DNA of 64,000 nt, taken from contig NC_086033.1 of the NCBI RefSeq assembly GCF_036323735.1, positions 913,326-977,325 on the forward strand, given 5' to 3'. Below, piece by piece: positions 1 to 12,489 of this stretch (position 1 is its first letter; each line of letters opens with the position of its first letter). Source of the stretch: Rattus norvegicus (Eukaryota > Chordata > Mammalia > Rodentia > Muridae). The notes under the pieces are model-generated. The model saw only the letters and a program-made list of their open reading frames with translations, made no database searches and was not told where the DNA came from. The position numbers and the translations under genes were made by a program.

Positions 1-3000
1 CTTTATTCTCTTAATTTCCCTTATAATTGGTTAAGCTAGTGAAATGTTTGATCTGCTATCATGCATAAGACACAATTGCTGCAAAAGGATTGTCTCTGCC
101 AAGCTATTCAAGGCCATGGGCTGTGTGGTGAATATTTGATAATAATCAGAATTGTCCAAATGTTGTTATTCCCAATTAGAAGGCCATAGCCTGTAGGGCA
201 GGATGTAGACATGTAAGGAAGGATTAGAATAAAATGAATAATTGAATTTAAACCTCCTCATGAAGGCCAGGCACTCAAGAAATTGGAGAAGATATGTTTG
301 GCTGTAGAAAATCTTGCACAAGGAATAGTTATCATTGTCCTATATATATATAGGAGGAGGCTAAGGCACCAGACAGGAACTTCTTGGTGTCCAAAATCGG
401 AAAGAACAGTTGGCTCACCCAGTTATTTATCCAAGCCTCTCACTGTAGCAGTTAGTAATTCACCATTGAAAAACTCAACTGCACAAGAGTAAAACTAAAG
501 ACTCCAGAGTGTATGCTTTTCCCAACCTCCTGCCCCTACCCAGTTTCTCCCTCCCAATTCCTCCCTACCCACATCATTCCTTTTCATTCAATAACCTTCG
601 GTGTTTCGTGTCCTCTATCGGCGAAGTATGGAGTGTGGACATTCCATTGTGGAGATCCCGTGCTGGTAGTATAGTTTAACTTGCGCATCTCTTTCCATAT
701 CTTCCTAGCTCTCCATCTATTCAGGAAGCAAGTCCAATCCAGATGTCTAGCCAAGGAGCAAACGCTCAGACACTAGCATTTATTCATTTTCTTTTTCTGT
801 GTCACAAACCTGGTCTAATGATTTATACTTTCCCTCCTCCCAGCCTCTGAAAAGTTGCCAAGGGTAGACTCCTGAGGGACAAGTCATGTCTAGATTGATG
901 TGTGTGAAAGAATTTCCTTTAATTTCTAATCATTGACATATCTTTGATTTATTTTGTTTCCTCTTTGCTGCCTTGGAATACGGCCCCTACTCTATTTTAA
1001 CTGCACCCTGATAGTGATCTATTGTGAGTAAAATGGGTTCCCAGCAGCCCAGAGTCTAGTTCTCCTGGTCTTTTCTCTAGATGAGATACTTTTTTTTTCT
1101 GTACAGTTTTAGTTTCGTTTTACTTTTGGTATTTGTGTTGCATGTAGCAGTTACTTCATGCCCCAACTCGCTCATGCCCTACATAGTCCTTGTAGAGTAG
1201 CCAGGAGCTGGAGAGTGCCCAGAGCCCACTCTCTATGCTTCTACCCATCCCTCAGCCTCCAGCAAGCTCTGGACGTGGTCTTATTTTTTTCATTCAAAAA
1301 TAAGACCCCAACAACAGTGTGTTTCTCTTGAAGGCCTTTGCTCGGGACTTTTAAGGGACACTGATTAGGCTAGAGTAACTACCACTCTAGCTGTAGATGC
1401 TTTGTCCATTGGGGGTCATGATCATGCTTGCCTTTGATAAAAAATACTTATTTTTCCCTGCTGCAGAGCTTGAATTCCTCTCTGAAAGGAAACACATAAT
1501 AGGCTACATATATATTCCCGAGCTGTGATATATATATGATATGCCCTAGGGTAGCTTATATGTAAAAATGTGTATTTTTATATACAATCATAGAGATATT
1601 CCATAGAGAGAGAAATACAATGATCACATTATATATGTCTCTCTATATAAGAAGGTGCTTCCTGGAGATTTAATTGAATACTCCCTTGGGACTGTAAGTA
1701 TCTGCCTTCCTGGAGATGAATGGTAATTATTTCTTACAGTCTATGGCACTTCCTTGCTTTCAAAAACTTCTCCTTTTGTCAATATTCAATGATTCCTCCA
1801 CAGTTCTTCTGTGAAAGTTAGGCATCCTGGAGTAGCCAGGATATGCTTACTTCAGGGAAAAAAACCTGTTAATTCAAAGAGATATTGTCTTTTTTCATGA
1901 GTGAACCATGTAGGGATCTAAACAAGCCTCTAGACTTCTCTAACTTACCGAAGGCATAAGATCCCTGTCATCCAATCAGATCTAGTTTTTAAGGCCAGTA
2001 TTTCTATGTGTGGCATACAGCTATAGTGCTCTCATGGGCACTAGCCATCAACTTTGGGTCTTGGCTTACAGACATAATACTCTCTGGAAACAAAAAGGAG
2101 ACCCAATCTACAACTCATTGAGTTCACTGGCTCTGGACTATGAAGATGTATCCGCATCCAGGCCTCTCATATTCCTTTGCAGAAGAAGAAGCAAGTTGAC
2201 CAACCAAGTTCTGGTAGCCTTCATGGTTTGGGAAATGTATAATGTTCTGTGTAAAGCCAAAACAAAATAGATACCTTCTTCAATAAAACACACAGTTCTG
2301 CCCAAATTGGCTCTGCAGAAAGTTTGTGGAAGCTTCACTTCTACACCCTGCAGGACTTTCATACTCTAGCACTCTTTGAGAACTAGAGGGTTACACAAAC
2401 ACAATCAACACACAGCTCTAGAGGCAGTCTCCCCCACTTTCCCCAGCCACAGAGTGACTGTTGTGAGCTAGATCAACTAGCTGGGTGTATACTCTAGATG
2501 GCTGGCTTTAAGCTCTGTCTTTCTCTTTTTCTGATTATAGAAAGCCATGTGTAAGACTTTTCTTCTCTGAAAGGTATCAGGAGGAGCTGTGTTAAGGGAA
2601 GATATCATTTCTCATTTATAGGATTTTTAAAGACCCTCTAATTCTTAGTGTTCCATCTAACAATATACCACAAACAAAATATTTTTTAGAGGATTTTGCT
2701 TATGATTTTGGTGGCTACTGAGCCTTTGAAGAATGACTTCATGTTAAGAAACAATGCTTCTCTTCTGTGGACTGATTTGAAAAGTGGGCTGTGGTCTAAG
2801 AAGTGTGCCTTAATTTAACGGCATTTATTTTTTTTCCTTTCACACTAGTCTCCTCTTACATTTGCTCCCTTGGAGACCTAAATTATTTTCCCTCTAGCAT
2901 CTGGAAACCTCCACTTTGGCCTCTTGGGCACGACTGCTTTTCCTCTCCCTTCCAACCCCCCCACCCCCTCTCAAATTAAGATTCTGCGATTGCAACTTGG

Positions 3001-4762
3001 CTGGCTGTTTGGTTGCTGATGCTGGAGGCAGACGGAACTGCAGACAGCATGGGCTGCAACCCTTCCTTCCATTCCAGACTTGGCTCAGAAGAGCCAACCA
3101 GCAGAAGACCTGAGGCCTCACACCCGATTGCATCAGTGTGCCCCAAGGAAAGAGAAGTGACCATGCTACATCCACAGCAGGTTTTATTTCTCAGCACCAC
3201 GACCTTTGACAACAGAGGAAAAGTTGAGCAAGTGTGTGTCTGAGAAAGCCTTCATTTTAAACATTCAACAGCAAACAGATAGCTTTGATGATGTCCATTA
3301 AGGAAGTACTTCTATTTTGTCTCTATAAATACTACTAGGAAGTCATAATGGAAATATTGGATGGATATCCATTTTATTATGGTGAAGAAAAGCACATGAA
3401 AGTGTTCTTCTGAAACGATGAAACTTCTCATAGTTATCTTTTTTTAGAGGAAGGTGAGACCTAAGATCAGATTCTTGGCACGGACATGACCTCTTCACAT
3501 CATTGGTACTGGTCCAAGAACAAGAACATTTTGTGGGCCAAAGAGAAAAAGAAGTCCCGGGTGGCTTATATATTTTTCTTTCCCAGAGTTAAGTTGGCCT
3601 ATGGGGGCAATTCATAGAGCATAAATTTCCAAGAGCCCCAAGACAGAGTGACAAGTAGTCACACCATTTGTACTCTGGCCTAGTCCCTCTCTCAGGAACC
3701 TGCGTATGGGGACCCCATCCACCAATACAGTTAAAGCTTGCAAATTACCACTGTTGACCACCCCAGGATCCTGTCCCAGGACCCTTTATCTGTCTGTTCT
3801 CACTGCCCCTAAACATGCACAGATTGGAGCAGCCACTGAACTGAAATAGCACCACAGGCATTTGAACTCTTAGAGAGAAGACAAGGCCCCTTTCTCCTTT
3901 GAGGAGACCTGAGCCAGCGAGGTCGGGCTTCATTCCATTAAAGAGCTCTCCCACAGCAATCCACTAGATGTCCTCATAGACCTACTTTGCTTTCTTTGCT
4001 CTCTCACTCTACAGAAAACATTTTCACTGGTGACTGGGAAGCGCTGTGGATGGCTACTAAGAAAGAAACTCAGCAAACACCAGTGGAGAGAAGACTTTTT
4101 TTTTCTAATTACCAGGAATAGATGAGAAACTTGTGTTTTTAAATAGATACTGAAATGCTGCAAGTAGGTCTGTGAAACTCAACCTTTGGAGTATAAAGTA
4201 CCTCTCTGATACAGGAAATGACTCCTCTAACCCAAAATTTACTGTAGAAAAGAAAATAGTCACCAAGAAGACTCTGGGAATCTGTAATTCATTGGAACCA
4301 AAGTGAAGGGTTAGGAAGCTGTAGAATTGAGGAAGGAGACAGAGAAGTGACTTTAAAGTTAGGAAGTTGGTGATGCCTGTAAAACTTTTTTTTATAACCC
4401 AAGAATAGAATGCCCACAGTTTCTGGAACACCTACTACAAGGGAGGCAAATCTTCAGGTCTTCATTGCTAACCTTCACCACGAGTAATAATGGCCCAGAG
4501 GGAATCTTTTAACTGAACATACATCTTTCAAGCCTGATGGACTGCTCCATCAGATAGAAGGTCAGAATCACCCTTCTCTTTGTCTTAGGAAACAAATCCA
4601 GAAGTACATAGATGACAACACGTAACTGGGGGGTGCAGAACAGGGGCACATTCTTAACTGGTCATCTAGACATTGTGGTTCATGAAGGTTTGTCAATATG
4701 TGGGGCTCAATCATTTTTAACTGTTTTTGTCTTGTCTCTGAGCCTCATGTTGATCATTGTTG

Positions 4763-4764
<2 letters not shown>

Positions 4765-4811
<47 letters not shown>
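4765..4811. repeat. (GT)n microsatellite
   Basis: Uninterrupted GT dinucleotide run of about 23 units, followed by gcagtg. It is a simple repeat with likely length polymorphism, and is UG-rich in the sense pre-mRNA. Confidence 0.95.
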
Positions 4812-4815
<4 letters not shown>

Positions 4816-5225
4816 GTTCTTTGTCTTTTGAGATTTCTTTTTTTTTGCGTTTGATGGGAGTGTGAAATGGCTAGGAAGGAGTGTCGAGTAAGAGCATGTT
4901 TTCTGTTTTATGCATATGCCGCTCTGGAATGTGACTGCTTATAATTAACAGTTAATCTTCTTATAGCAAATGGGTTTCTGCTGCCTCAGTTACCAGTTGC
5001 AGCCTGTTACTGCATGCTAACAATATGAAATTTTACAACAGTGCATGGTCTCTGGAACAGCCAACCATGACAGTTGCAAACAGTCCCTGAGAGCCACTGG
5101 TTTGATGTTATACTCCTTCCTGAACCTTTTTAGAAGTGGGAGGTTTCCATTGCCCATTGTGATAGGTTGACCTCTGTGGGGAAAAAACAAAGATTCCAAA
5201 GTTACCTATTCCCATCACCCTTTCA

Positions 5226-5228
<3 letters not shown>

Positions 5229-5258
<30 letters not shown>
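5229..5258. repeat. (AT)n microsatellite
   Basis: Pure alternating AT run of about 15 units in otherwise unique intronic sequence. Confidence 0.95.
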
Positions 5259-5261
<3 letters not shown>

Positions 5262-7431
5262 CTTTCTTTCCCCATAAATGTGTCACATTCTATTACCATG
5301 CATGAACCCGAAATGGCAGTATGAAAATGAAAACCAGGGACTGTTGCTAATGAGAAACATAGCATTTCTGAGTTTGATGGGATTTTCTGCTACAGCATTT
5401 GATTTAAAAACAGGAAAAAAAAGACAACAACTTTCAAAATAATTTATCTACAGTGAAACAATAAACAAAACAAAACAAAAATCATCTCCATTCTCCTCAT
5501 CTTTGCAAGTAACAGGCCCATATGTCCAGTTAAAGGACCAAGAAAGAAAAAGCAAGAGATTGGCTTTCCAAGTTATATTCCAGATCTGGATATGATTCGG
5601 CTAAACTTATTTTCATGTCTGTCCTTGAAGATATTCTTTTCTCCCATTTTTGACTTCAGCCACTGTTGTTGATCAGGGTGGCCTGGACATTGGCTGTATG
5701 CCTTGGGATTTCCTCTGACTCAAATGCTATAGCAGATTCTTATTTTTATTTTTTAGTAACAAGCTAAGCTCAAAAGAATGACACACTTCGAGTTAAACAG
5801 GGCTGGGGTTGCATGTTAATCAGAGCAACAGCCTTAGTTAGGATGTTAAAGGACCATGTCATTGGGAATGGGAGCCTATTCACAGGAATGGAGATGCTGC
5901 TGGAGGCCTCTCATTCATCTCCCACCAGTGCCTGCTCTTCACAGTCATAATGTTCCCCTTGCTTGACAAGCCCACTGTATGGCAAGTCATTAAGGTCTTA
6001 GAACAGGGCTTGACCCATGTGAGAGATTTAAACCATTCAAAGAGGGCAAAACCACAAGCTATATTTTAAAGTAAGGGGGTGACCATTCTCTACAAAGAAA
6101 AGGAAAGAGGGATAATGTGGGGGAAGGAGTGGGTGTGGAGATAACACCTCCTTGGTCCAAGTTCAGTGATTGGCTGTGATGCTTGGAAGATATATGAGTT
6201 CTTCTCCTACCCTGTGAGAGGAGCAGGCTGGTTCCTCCTAAGTGAGAAGCAAACACATTTGCCTGTTGTAGCATCAAAAAAAGGGGCAATGGCTTCTCTT
6301 ATACTGAAATATAAATTGACCACAAGGGTAAAACAGAAAATAATGGAGTCATTACATTAACAAGCTTTGCATGACGATATTTGAATTGGCTCTCGGGTCA
6401 GTACCAAACCTTTACACTCTGCCAGAGAGAACCTGAAGGTTCCTGAAAATTCCAGCAAGACATTTCATATGCCAAGTATTTCATGTTTGTTGTTTATAAT
6501 CTCTCTTGGCTAATATTTTCTACATAAGGAAAAAAGCATGATTAAACCAACTAATTGCCTTCTAATTCTCTGGTGGGCAGGGAGAGAAAGGCAGCTCTCC
6601 CAGCTGATACTCCCATGAGTAGCTAGAAGCAACCCAAGAAACCAACATCTCATATTGCTTTGGGTGATTTATTTTTTATTTGTGAACTTCCTTTAATGTC
6701 ATATATGCAGTGTTAGCCCTGAGTAGTGGCATTTCTTATATGGACAGATTTGGATATTTGTTCTGTCAAGAGTAAATTTAAATTCCTGTAGCTATCATGT
6801 AAACTCACTCCCGGGAAGTTCAGCAAAAGCATCCTCAGATCTGATATTAACATGTAATCGGTTCACATTTAATTTGATGGGAGCTTGTCCCAGGCTCTGC
6901 CTAATGCCCAGAAATAGATGGGAATGAGAAAACCTTCATCTTAGATATGTTTATATCCTGCAAAAAAAATATCATTGTACCAAATAAGCAATCCATTTAA
7001 GCGATTGGCCCTGTGTCTCTTTTGCCCTCCTGCATTAATTGTGCCAGGGCAAGAATGATAGTTACATTTCTTTTTTTTTCTGTCTGTAATTTGCTCTTTT
7101 TTTTTTCATCCAAGAAATGGGATGTGTTCAGCCATGCCTTCTTTCTGTGGTCACCGCTCCATCAAGGGGACAAAAATAAAATGCAACAGCCTTGGGGGAT
7201 GATAAAGGCAATTTATAATTTTCACTGCTTTTTTTTCTTTCTTTGTTTCTTTGTGTTTTTTTTTTTTTTTTATGTACAACCAAACTGTCACCAACAATCG
7301 CTGCGTTTTTTTCTGGGTCAAGACTGTTAACTTGAACTAAGACCTGTGTTCAATCCTCCAGCGCCCTTCCAGCTGCCTTGCTGTATGTGACCTTGCCATT
7401 AACTGCCGCTCTTCCTCTCCTCCCACCCAAC

Positions 7432-7442
7432 CACATGGTTAT
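7432..7442 (+). promoter_or_regulatory. Kcnma1: CaRRE1 splicing element in the STREX 3' splice site
   Basis: The sequence CACATGGTTAT fits the CaMKIV-responsive RNA element consensus CACATNRTTAT exactly. It sits immediately before the AG at 7443-7444, so it overlaps the 3' splice-site region of STREX, which is where this element was defined in BK transcripts. Established knowledge: depolarisation and CaM kinase IV signalling repress STREX inclusion through CaRRE1, with hnRNP L binding the CA-rich motif. The preceding C-rich stretch (cctctcctcccacccaacc) is an imperfect polypyrimidine tract, which fits a regulated, weak acceptor. Confidence 0.9.
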
Positions 7443-7444
7443 AG

Positions 7445-7618
7445 CCAAGATGTCCATCTACAAGAGAATGAGCCGAGCATGTTGTTTTGATTGCGGACGT
7501 TCTGAGCGTGACTGCTCGTGCATGTCAGGCCGTGTGCGTGGTAACGTGGACACCCTTGAGAGAAACTTCCCGCTTTCTTCTGTCTCTGTTAATGATTGCT
7601 CCACCAGTTTCCGTGCCT
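7445..7618 (+). CDS. Kcnma1: STREX alternative exon of the BK channel
   Basis: The stress-axis regulated exon inserts 58 residues into the cytosolic RCK1-RCK2 linker and changes calcium/voltage sensitivity and kinase regulation. The acceptor is atag at 7441-7444 and the donor is gtaagt at 7619. The 174-nt exon starts with two bases (CC) that complete a codon and ends with one base (T), so inclusion keeps the frame. If the upstream base is C, the insert starts P-K-M-S-I-Y-K-R. Visible features: Ser4 in the region reported as a PKA site, a basic KRMSR stretch, adjacent cysteines at 13-14 (the reported palmitoylation pair that tethers STREX to the membrane), a CFDCGRSERDCSC cysteine cluster, and a C-terminal NDCSTSFRA. 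Cassette use is regulated through CaRRE1. Reading through the donor stays open to a stop ending at 7785. Confidence 0.97.
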
Positions 7619-7630
7619 GTAAGTTTAACC

Positions 7631-7643
7631 TCAACACACACAG
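7631..7643 (+). promoter_or_regulatory. Kcnma1: CA-rich intronic motif downstream of STREX
   Basis: The intron sequence caacacacacagt lies 12 nt after the STREX donor. CACACA is a known hnRNP L binding motif, and hnRNP L acts on the CaRRE at the other end of this exon. That pairing is inference from sequence; I know of no direct evidence for this copy. Confidence 0.35.
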
Positions 7644-8077
7644 TTCCATGTCTGTGCTCGTCTGTGGTAATCGGCCCTGTGTCTTGTGTTGTGCTCTGTG
7701 GTCCCGTGAGTCCTCTGAGCTCATGTTGCCATCCTACTGTGGTCTTGTATGTGATGACATGTTGCCTGTGTTCCTGTGTATATGATGAGAAGGCTTTCCC
7801 TTTTGCCCTGTTTTGTGCTTCTTGTGATAGTGAACAAGACTGGCATGTGACAGCCTGCTAATGGTCTTCCTCTCTCTTGCCTAAATAGGTGAAGATGGAA
7901 AGCTAAGTGGTGGGATAGCAAGCACTATTTTAATAGAGGATATGTAAAGATGCAGAAATTCAGATTTAGAGGTGACCATTAATTGGGGTGGAGCCAAAGG
8001 ATGGAGGATAAGGAATAGGAGAAAGGATTTGCTAGCATTTCAAAATACAGCAGCATCTAGATGCAGATGTTTGCTCA

Positions 8078-8119
8078 TGTGTATGTATATATATATGTAT
8101 ATGTATATATATATATATT
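8078..8119. repeat. TA-rich simple repeat
   Basis: Imperfect (TA)n with interspersed GTA units (tgtatatatatatgtatatg and following). Confidence 0.85.
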
Positions 8120-9301
8120 ACACCTATGTATTTCTTACCAAAGTTTCATTCCTTAGTACCTCATGTTATCTTCAGTTCTTGAAGAGAATATTTATTTTAA
8201 ATATGCCAACCTCCAAAGACTGGTAATTTCTAGTGCTTCCTTTCAGAAAGTTGGCTCATTCAAAGGAGGCTCTTGGGACACTCATTAACATCTTATATTT
8301 TCCCAACAGTTTAGTCACACTTTACCAAGGTATTATGCAACAATCGTGAATCTAAATATTAAAACTTTAAATCCAAAACCTCCAGGATTTCCTTCACTTT
8401 TTGGCTTAGGCCTATATCACTGCCAGGCTCTTCCCTGAGCTAGAGCCCCAAATAGTTGAGTGCTTGACAGCTGCTGAGTCTGATGAACCAAATCCCTGAG
8501 ATCACTTTCTTCCATTTCCTTTTGGCTAGCACAGTTGGGAGGTGATGTTATGCAACACTTTGGTTTGAGATGCTGAGATGTCTATCCTTGTCTACTGGCA
8601 GAAGAGCTTGAATTCTGCACAAGGACTTGGATCCTCTTGAACTATGACCATGACCTTGAGCTCCCATAAGTGATAGTATAGGAAATAGGAGATGATGATT
8701 TTTTTCTGCATGCTTCAACTCTTTAAAGAACCCAACCTGGTTCTTGGTGCTGGGTTGGCATTCCATGCGTCCACTCTTCCTCTGAATAATCAAAAGTGGT
8801 TAGACTTTTTCTTCCTTGATGTGGTTCACGTCCACCACAAGGGAGAAGAGGAACATTTAGTTTCTGAGCATTTGTTCCCAGGACAAATGCATGTAGCTGG
8901 TCACCATTGTCTGTGTTGAAGGTAGTCCCAACACAGTGTACTTGAGACCACAGGTCATATCTAGCAGGAGTGAACACTACCTTCACTTGTTAGACTGCTA
9001 AGCCATGCCAGGTACTGATGTTCAAAGCTGCAGTTTGTGTTTGAAGTCTGTAAGCTGTGTGTTGAGCTATAGACTGACACTATATATTGAAGCTATATAT
9101 TAAAGAAGCTTGATCTGAGATCAGTGAGCTATCCCTTCTTATTCATGGGAGTTGTACTGAGAAGTATTATGAACTGCATCTACTACATTGGTCCAAGACT
9201 TTAAGAAAGGACTTTTGTTTTGGTTTCCTTTGGTTCAGTTTTGATCTGTTCTTACAGATGCTCAGCACAATTCCATGTCCCTTTATTTTTTTTCCTGCAA
9301 G

Positions 9302-9411
9302 AATTTTTCCTCATTCGTGTGCTATTCATAGCTAACTCAGGTTATGACTGTACTAAAAAATTTGTCTATGATGTGCATCAAGACCTCAGGTTCAAAGATG
9401 AAAACAATGGG
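9302..9411 (+). other. Possible pseudoexon (110 nt) with good splice sites
   Basis: A T-rich tract and cctgcaag precede it, and GGG|gtaagc follows it. The frame compatible with the upstream phase-1 donor is open throughout (residues such as FFLIRVLFIANSGYD). The exit phase is 0, however, whereas the next exon needs phase 1. Splicing it to the exon at 37742 would therefore shift the frame and reach TGA within that exon. I do not recognise the peptide as a BK insert. It may be a chance pseudoexon or an unproductive poison exon. Confidence 0.25.
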
Positions 9412-10897
9412 GTAAGCTATGGTGGCACCATTGGGCCACATCTCTTTAATTGCTAGTAGTGGCTGTGAATGCCAGCCCTCTTCAACCTACAGCACTGCTT
9501 TTCTCGAATAACTGCTTCACCACAGATTGGTTGGAAAAATAAAACCTAAGGAGCCAGTTTGGCTCTGAGCTAGGATTCTGTCATGAGCTGTGGTCATGTC
9601 TTGGCCTATTGGCCATCTGCTAATCACAGTAAAAATCTATGTCCCCATTTGAAGCTCATGGTGTCCAGTTTGTGCAGTTTTCATTTTACTCAAGAAAACA
9701 TAATTAGAGGGATTTCTCAGCTCTGCAGTTTAATTCAAATATTGGTGGAGGCCAGAGGAAGAAAATCTGGGGGTAAGAATGTCCCATCCTCTCAGATATA
9801 TCCTATTTGCAATATTTCCATCCTTCTTGCTCCTCTATCACTAACTCTACTGTGAGAGACAACAGGATTCAGGCCCTAAGTGGTATTGACAGCTCTAGAG
9901 GTGACTTGCCTTCTCCGTTTCATTGTCTTTACTTCACCACACAAAGGTAGATTTCATCCAATCTTGTGTGAGAGCACTCACCTTTGACCACTAATAATAA
10001 GTTAGAAAAATCCACTCCAAATTGAACCCCTTTATAGGACTATGTCAGCCCTCCTTCTTCAATTAAAAAAAAATACTCCTATCTCTGCTGAATCCCCCTG
10101 GCATTGTGCCACAGTAATGTCCTGGTACCCCACCCGGGTAGTGGGTTGGGTGGTGTCCATTTGACAGAGTGAATAGACTCTGAGAGCAGTGGTAAGAGTG
10201 GGCTTTTCATTAAATATGAGCAGACGTGAAACAGAGAGGGTTTGCCAATTAGAGATGGCAGGAGAAGGGCCCTGGAATCAAAGTGAGGTCACATGGGCAG
10301 ATCAGATTACTTCTCTTACATTCTTTAGTTGTTCTGAAGATCATTTTGAATTAGTGTCAGTGGAACCATGATGGGTTTTGCCCTTTGTCTTTTACGCTGG
10401 GGCTGTATTGTTTCCCAAGACACTCATTAAAGGTCATTACACTATTATGGAGCTTGCTTTGGTCGCCTGGTTTCCAGTTGAGCCAGTTGTGCTTTGGAGA
10501 CTGCCTAATTCGTTCCCCTCTTGCCTAGTCTTTCCCTCTGCGCTTTTTTTTCTTAAACTTATAAAGGAAAGGATTTCCGTTTTTTAAGGGACTTTAAATT
10601 GAAACACAAAGCCCCATTACATGTTTTTTGAAGTGGGAAGGGAAGTAGCTGGTTCCCAGAGGTGGTAATATATTAAGTGTTCACAAGGGTTTGAAGACCT
10701 GTCTTCTAAGTGCTGTTTGACACACCTCTCCTTGTAGGCATGACCCATGACCTAGGAACAGACCTTGTTAAGGGTGGTGTTAGGAAGCCATTTGTCTAAT
10801 ATTGTACTCACAAGGAGATGGGAGGCCAAGCCATTAATATAAAGACTGTCAGAGAGGAAGGACTAATTTTACAAATATTTTTATTTATAAGTATCAT

Positions 10898-11195
10898 GAG
10901 CCTAGGAAGATAGCTCAGTTGAACTTGGTATGCAAGCATAAGAATCTTGCGTTTGGATCCCAGAACCCACATAAAAAAGCCAGGCATGATGGTTTATACC
11001 TCTAATTCCAACACTTGCTGGGGGATTGAAAGGTAAAAATAGGCAGATTCCTGAATCTCACTTGTCATTTAGCCTAGCCAAATTGATTATCTTCAGATTT
11101 AATGAGAGACCCTGTCTTACTCATGTGTACTCCCCGACAGACACACTAACCATATATCCATACACACACACCCCCATATACACCCACACAAAACT
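10898..11195 (+). mobile_element. B4/RSINE-like SINE, diverged
   Basis: It has a tRNA/ID-derived head (agatagctcagttg ... ggatcccagaacccacataaaaaagccaggcatgatgg), a B1-related body with aatgagagaccctgtctt, and an A/CA-rich 3' end (acacacacac). The order matches the rodent ID-B1 composite SINEs. It is clearly diverged, hence old. Confidence 0.75.
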
Positions 11196-12458
11196 AGGGT
11201 GGATAGTGACCATAAGCTGAATTGCTCAATATTTAAATCTAGATTGTGTGTTCATTTTTCATGTCTAGAATACGGCTCAACACTAAATCTAGAATTAGTG
11301 CTTTGTCTAGAGTTACAGCATCATTTTCTGATTATGTAGGTTTTATTTATACTTCAGATGGTCTTGCCATTGTATCAGCTCCTGTCAAAGACACCAGGAT
11401 ACTGTGCATCCAACTTCTTTACAAGTCACTGTTCTAGTACAGAGAAAAATAAAAGGGCATATCTCACAATGTAAAAACCGACATCAATATAGATATGTAG
11501 ATTTTAATCAGTTATGCTCTGTCCAATATAACTTTGTGAAATTCTCTCCTTTTGGATGTTTATTCTTGATTCCAGGCTTGCCTGGTGTCTGGTTCCCAAG
11601 TATAATAGAAAGGGACAATTAAAATTATGATGTAGTGACAATGAAAGGCCCTATTGATTTGGACCTGCCTAGACCTGCCTGTCGTGATTCTGGTGACAGT
11701 CCATCAGTAACGCTGGTGTAAGCAAATTAATCAAGTGGGGGAAGAAAAGCAGACCTTTGGGTTTGCACTGGGAACTGATGTTAGCTCAAGCATACCTGTG
11801 TTCCTCAGACCATCTTTCTTTCACCCACCAGTAGTTTACCTGAACAATTGCACAGAGGATTCAAAAAATTGCTGAAGCTAATTTTAAATTGTGCATGACT
11901 TTTACTTCTTGTACACATAGATCACAGACATTCAGCTCCGATGTTTAGGCTGAGAGGAGCAGTCCAATAAGATTAGCTGGAAAGGAGATATACCAAAGTC
12001 AGTTTAGAGTAATCTTGAGCCTTGTCTGATAATAAACCCTGCTTATCCTTAGTGGTCTTTGCAGAGAGAGAATTAAACATTGTCAATTGAACTGAAGTCT
12101 TTCCATCAAATTAATGGCATTTTGAAGAATGTAAAAGCAGATACTAGGGCAAGATACTAGAAACAGCTTTAAAGTCTTTCCCAGGACACACCTACACCAG
12201 TTTTCAGAGGCCTGGAGGAGACATGAGGTTTAGCAAGCTGCATTTAAACACCACCAGTCTGTAATCATAGCATCACCTTGATAGACAGCTTGGAAGGACT
12301 CCCCCTATCCACACCTCCCAAGTCTTCAATGTTACACATTTTACTCCTGGGGCCCAGTGACTCTTTTTCCTGTCATCAGTGAAGAATCAGGGAAAAAGAA
12401 ATCCAGAGAATACTCTGCACACAAATTAATTCTAGTGTTTCACTTGTTTTTTTTAAAA

Positions 12459-12481
12459 ATACACACACACACACACACACA
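12459..12481. repeat. (CA)n microsatellite
   Basis: AC dinucleotide run of about 11 units adjoining the old L1 fragment. Confidence 0.9.
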
Positions 12482-12489
12482 ACATGAAA

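Larger units (their letters stand above)
1..7444 (+). other. Kcnma1: Intron 5' of the STREX exon (partial)
   Basis: No exon with matching phase-1 boundaries and an open frame was found here, so the preceding constitutive exon lies upstream of the window. Contents are unique intronic sequence, a (GT)n microsatellite near 4.8 kb, an (AT)n near 5.2 kb, AT-rich sequence near 1.5-1.65 kb, and T-rich runs at 7.07-7.27 kb leading toward the STREX acceptor. The short open frames at 2.0-3.2 kb and 4.1-4.4 kb look like chance: they overlap on both strands and show no recognisable protein. The intron ends at the AG at 7443-7444. Confidence 0.85.

Noticed and set aside
7487..7861. 124-codon plus-strand frame overlapping STREX
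   Set aside because: It is an out-of-frame shadow of the real STREX exon.
8548..8990. Overlapping minus-strand frames that looked like a possible processed pseudogene
   Set aside because: Stops interrupt each frame, I cannot match any part to a known protein, and there is no poly-A tail or target-site duplication visible. A translated search of 8500-9050 would settle it.
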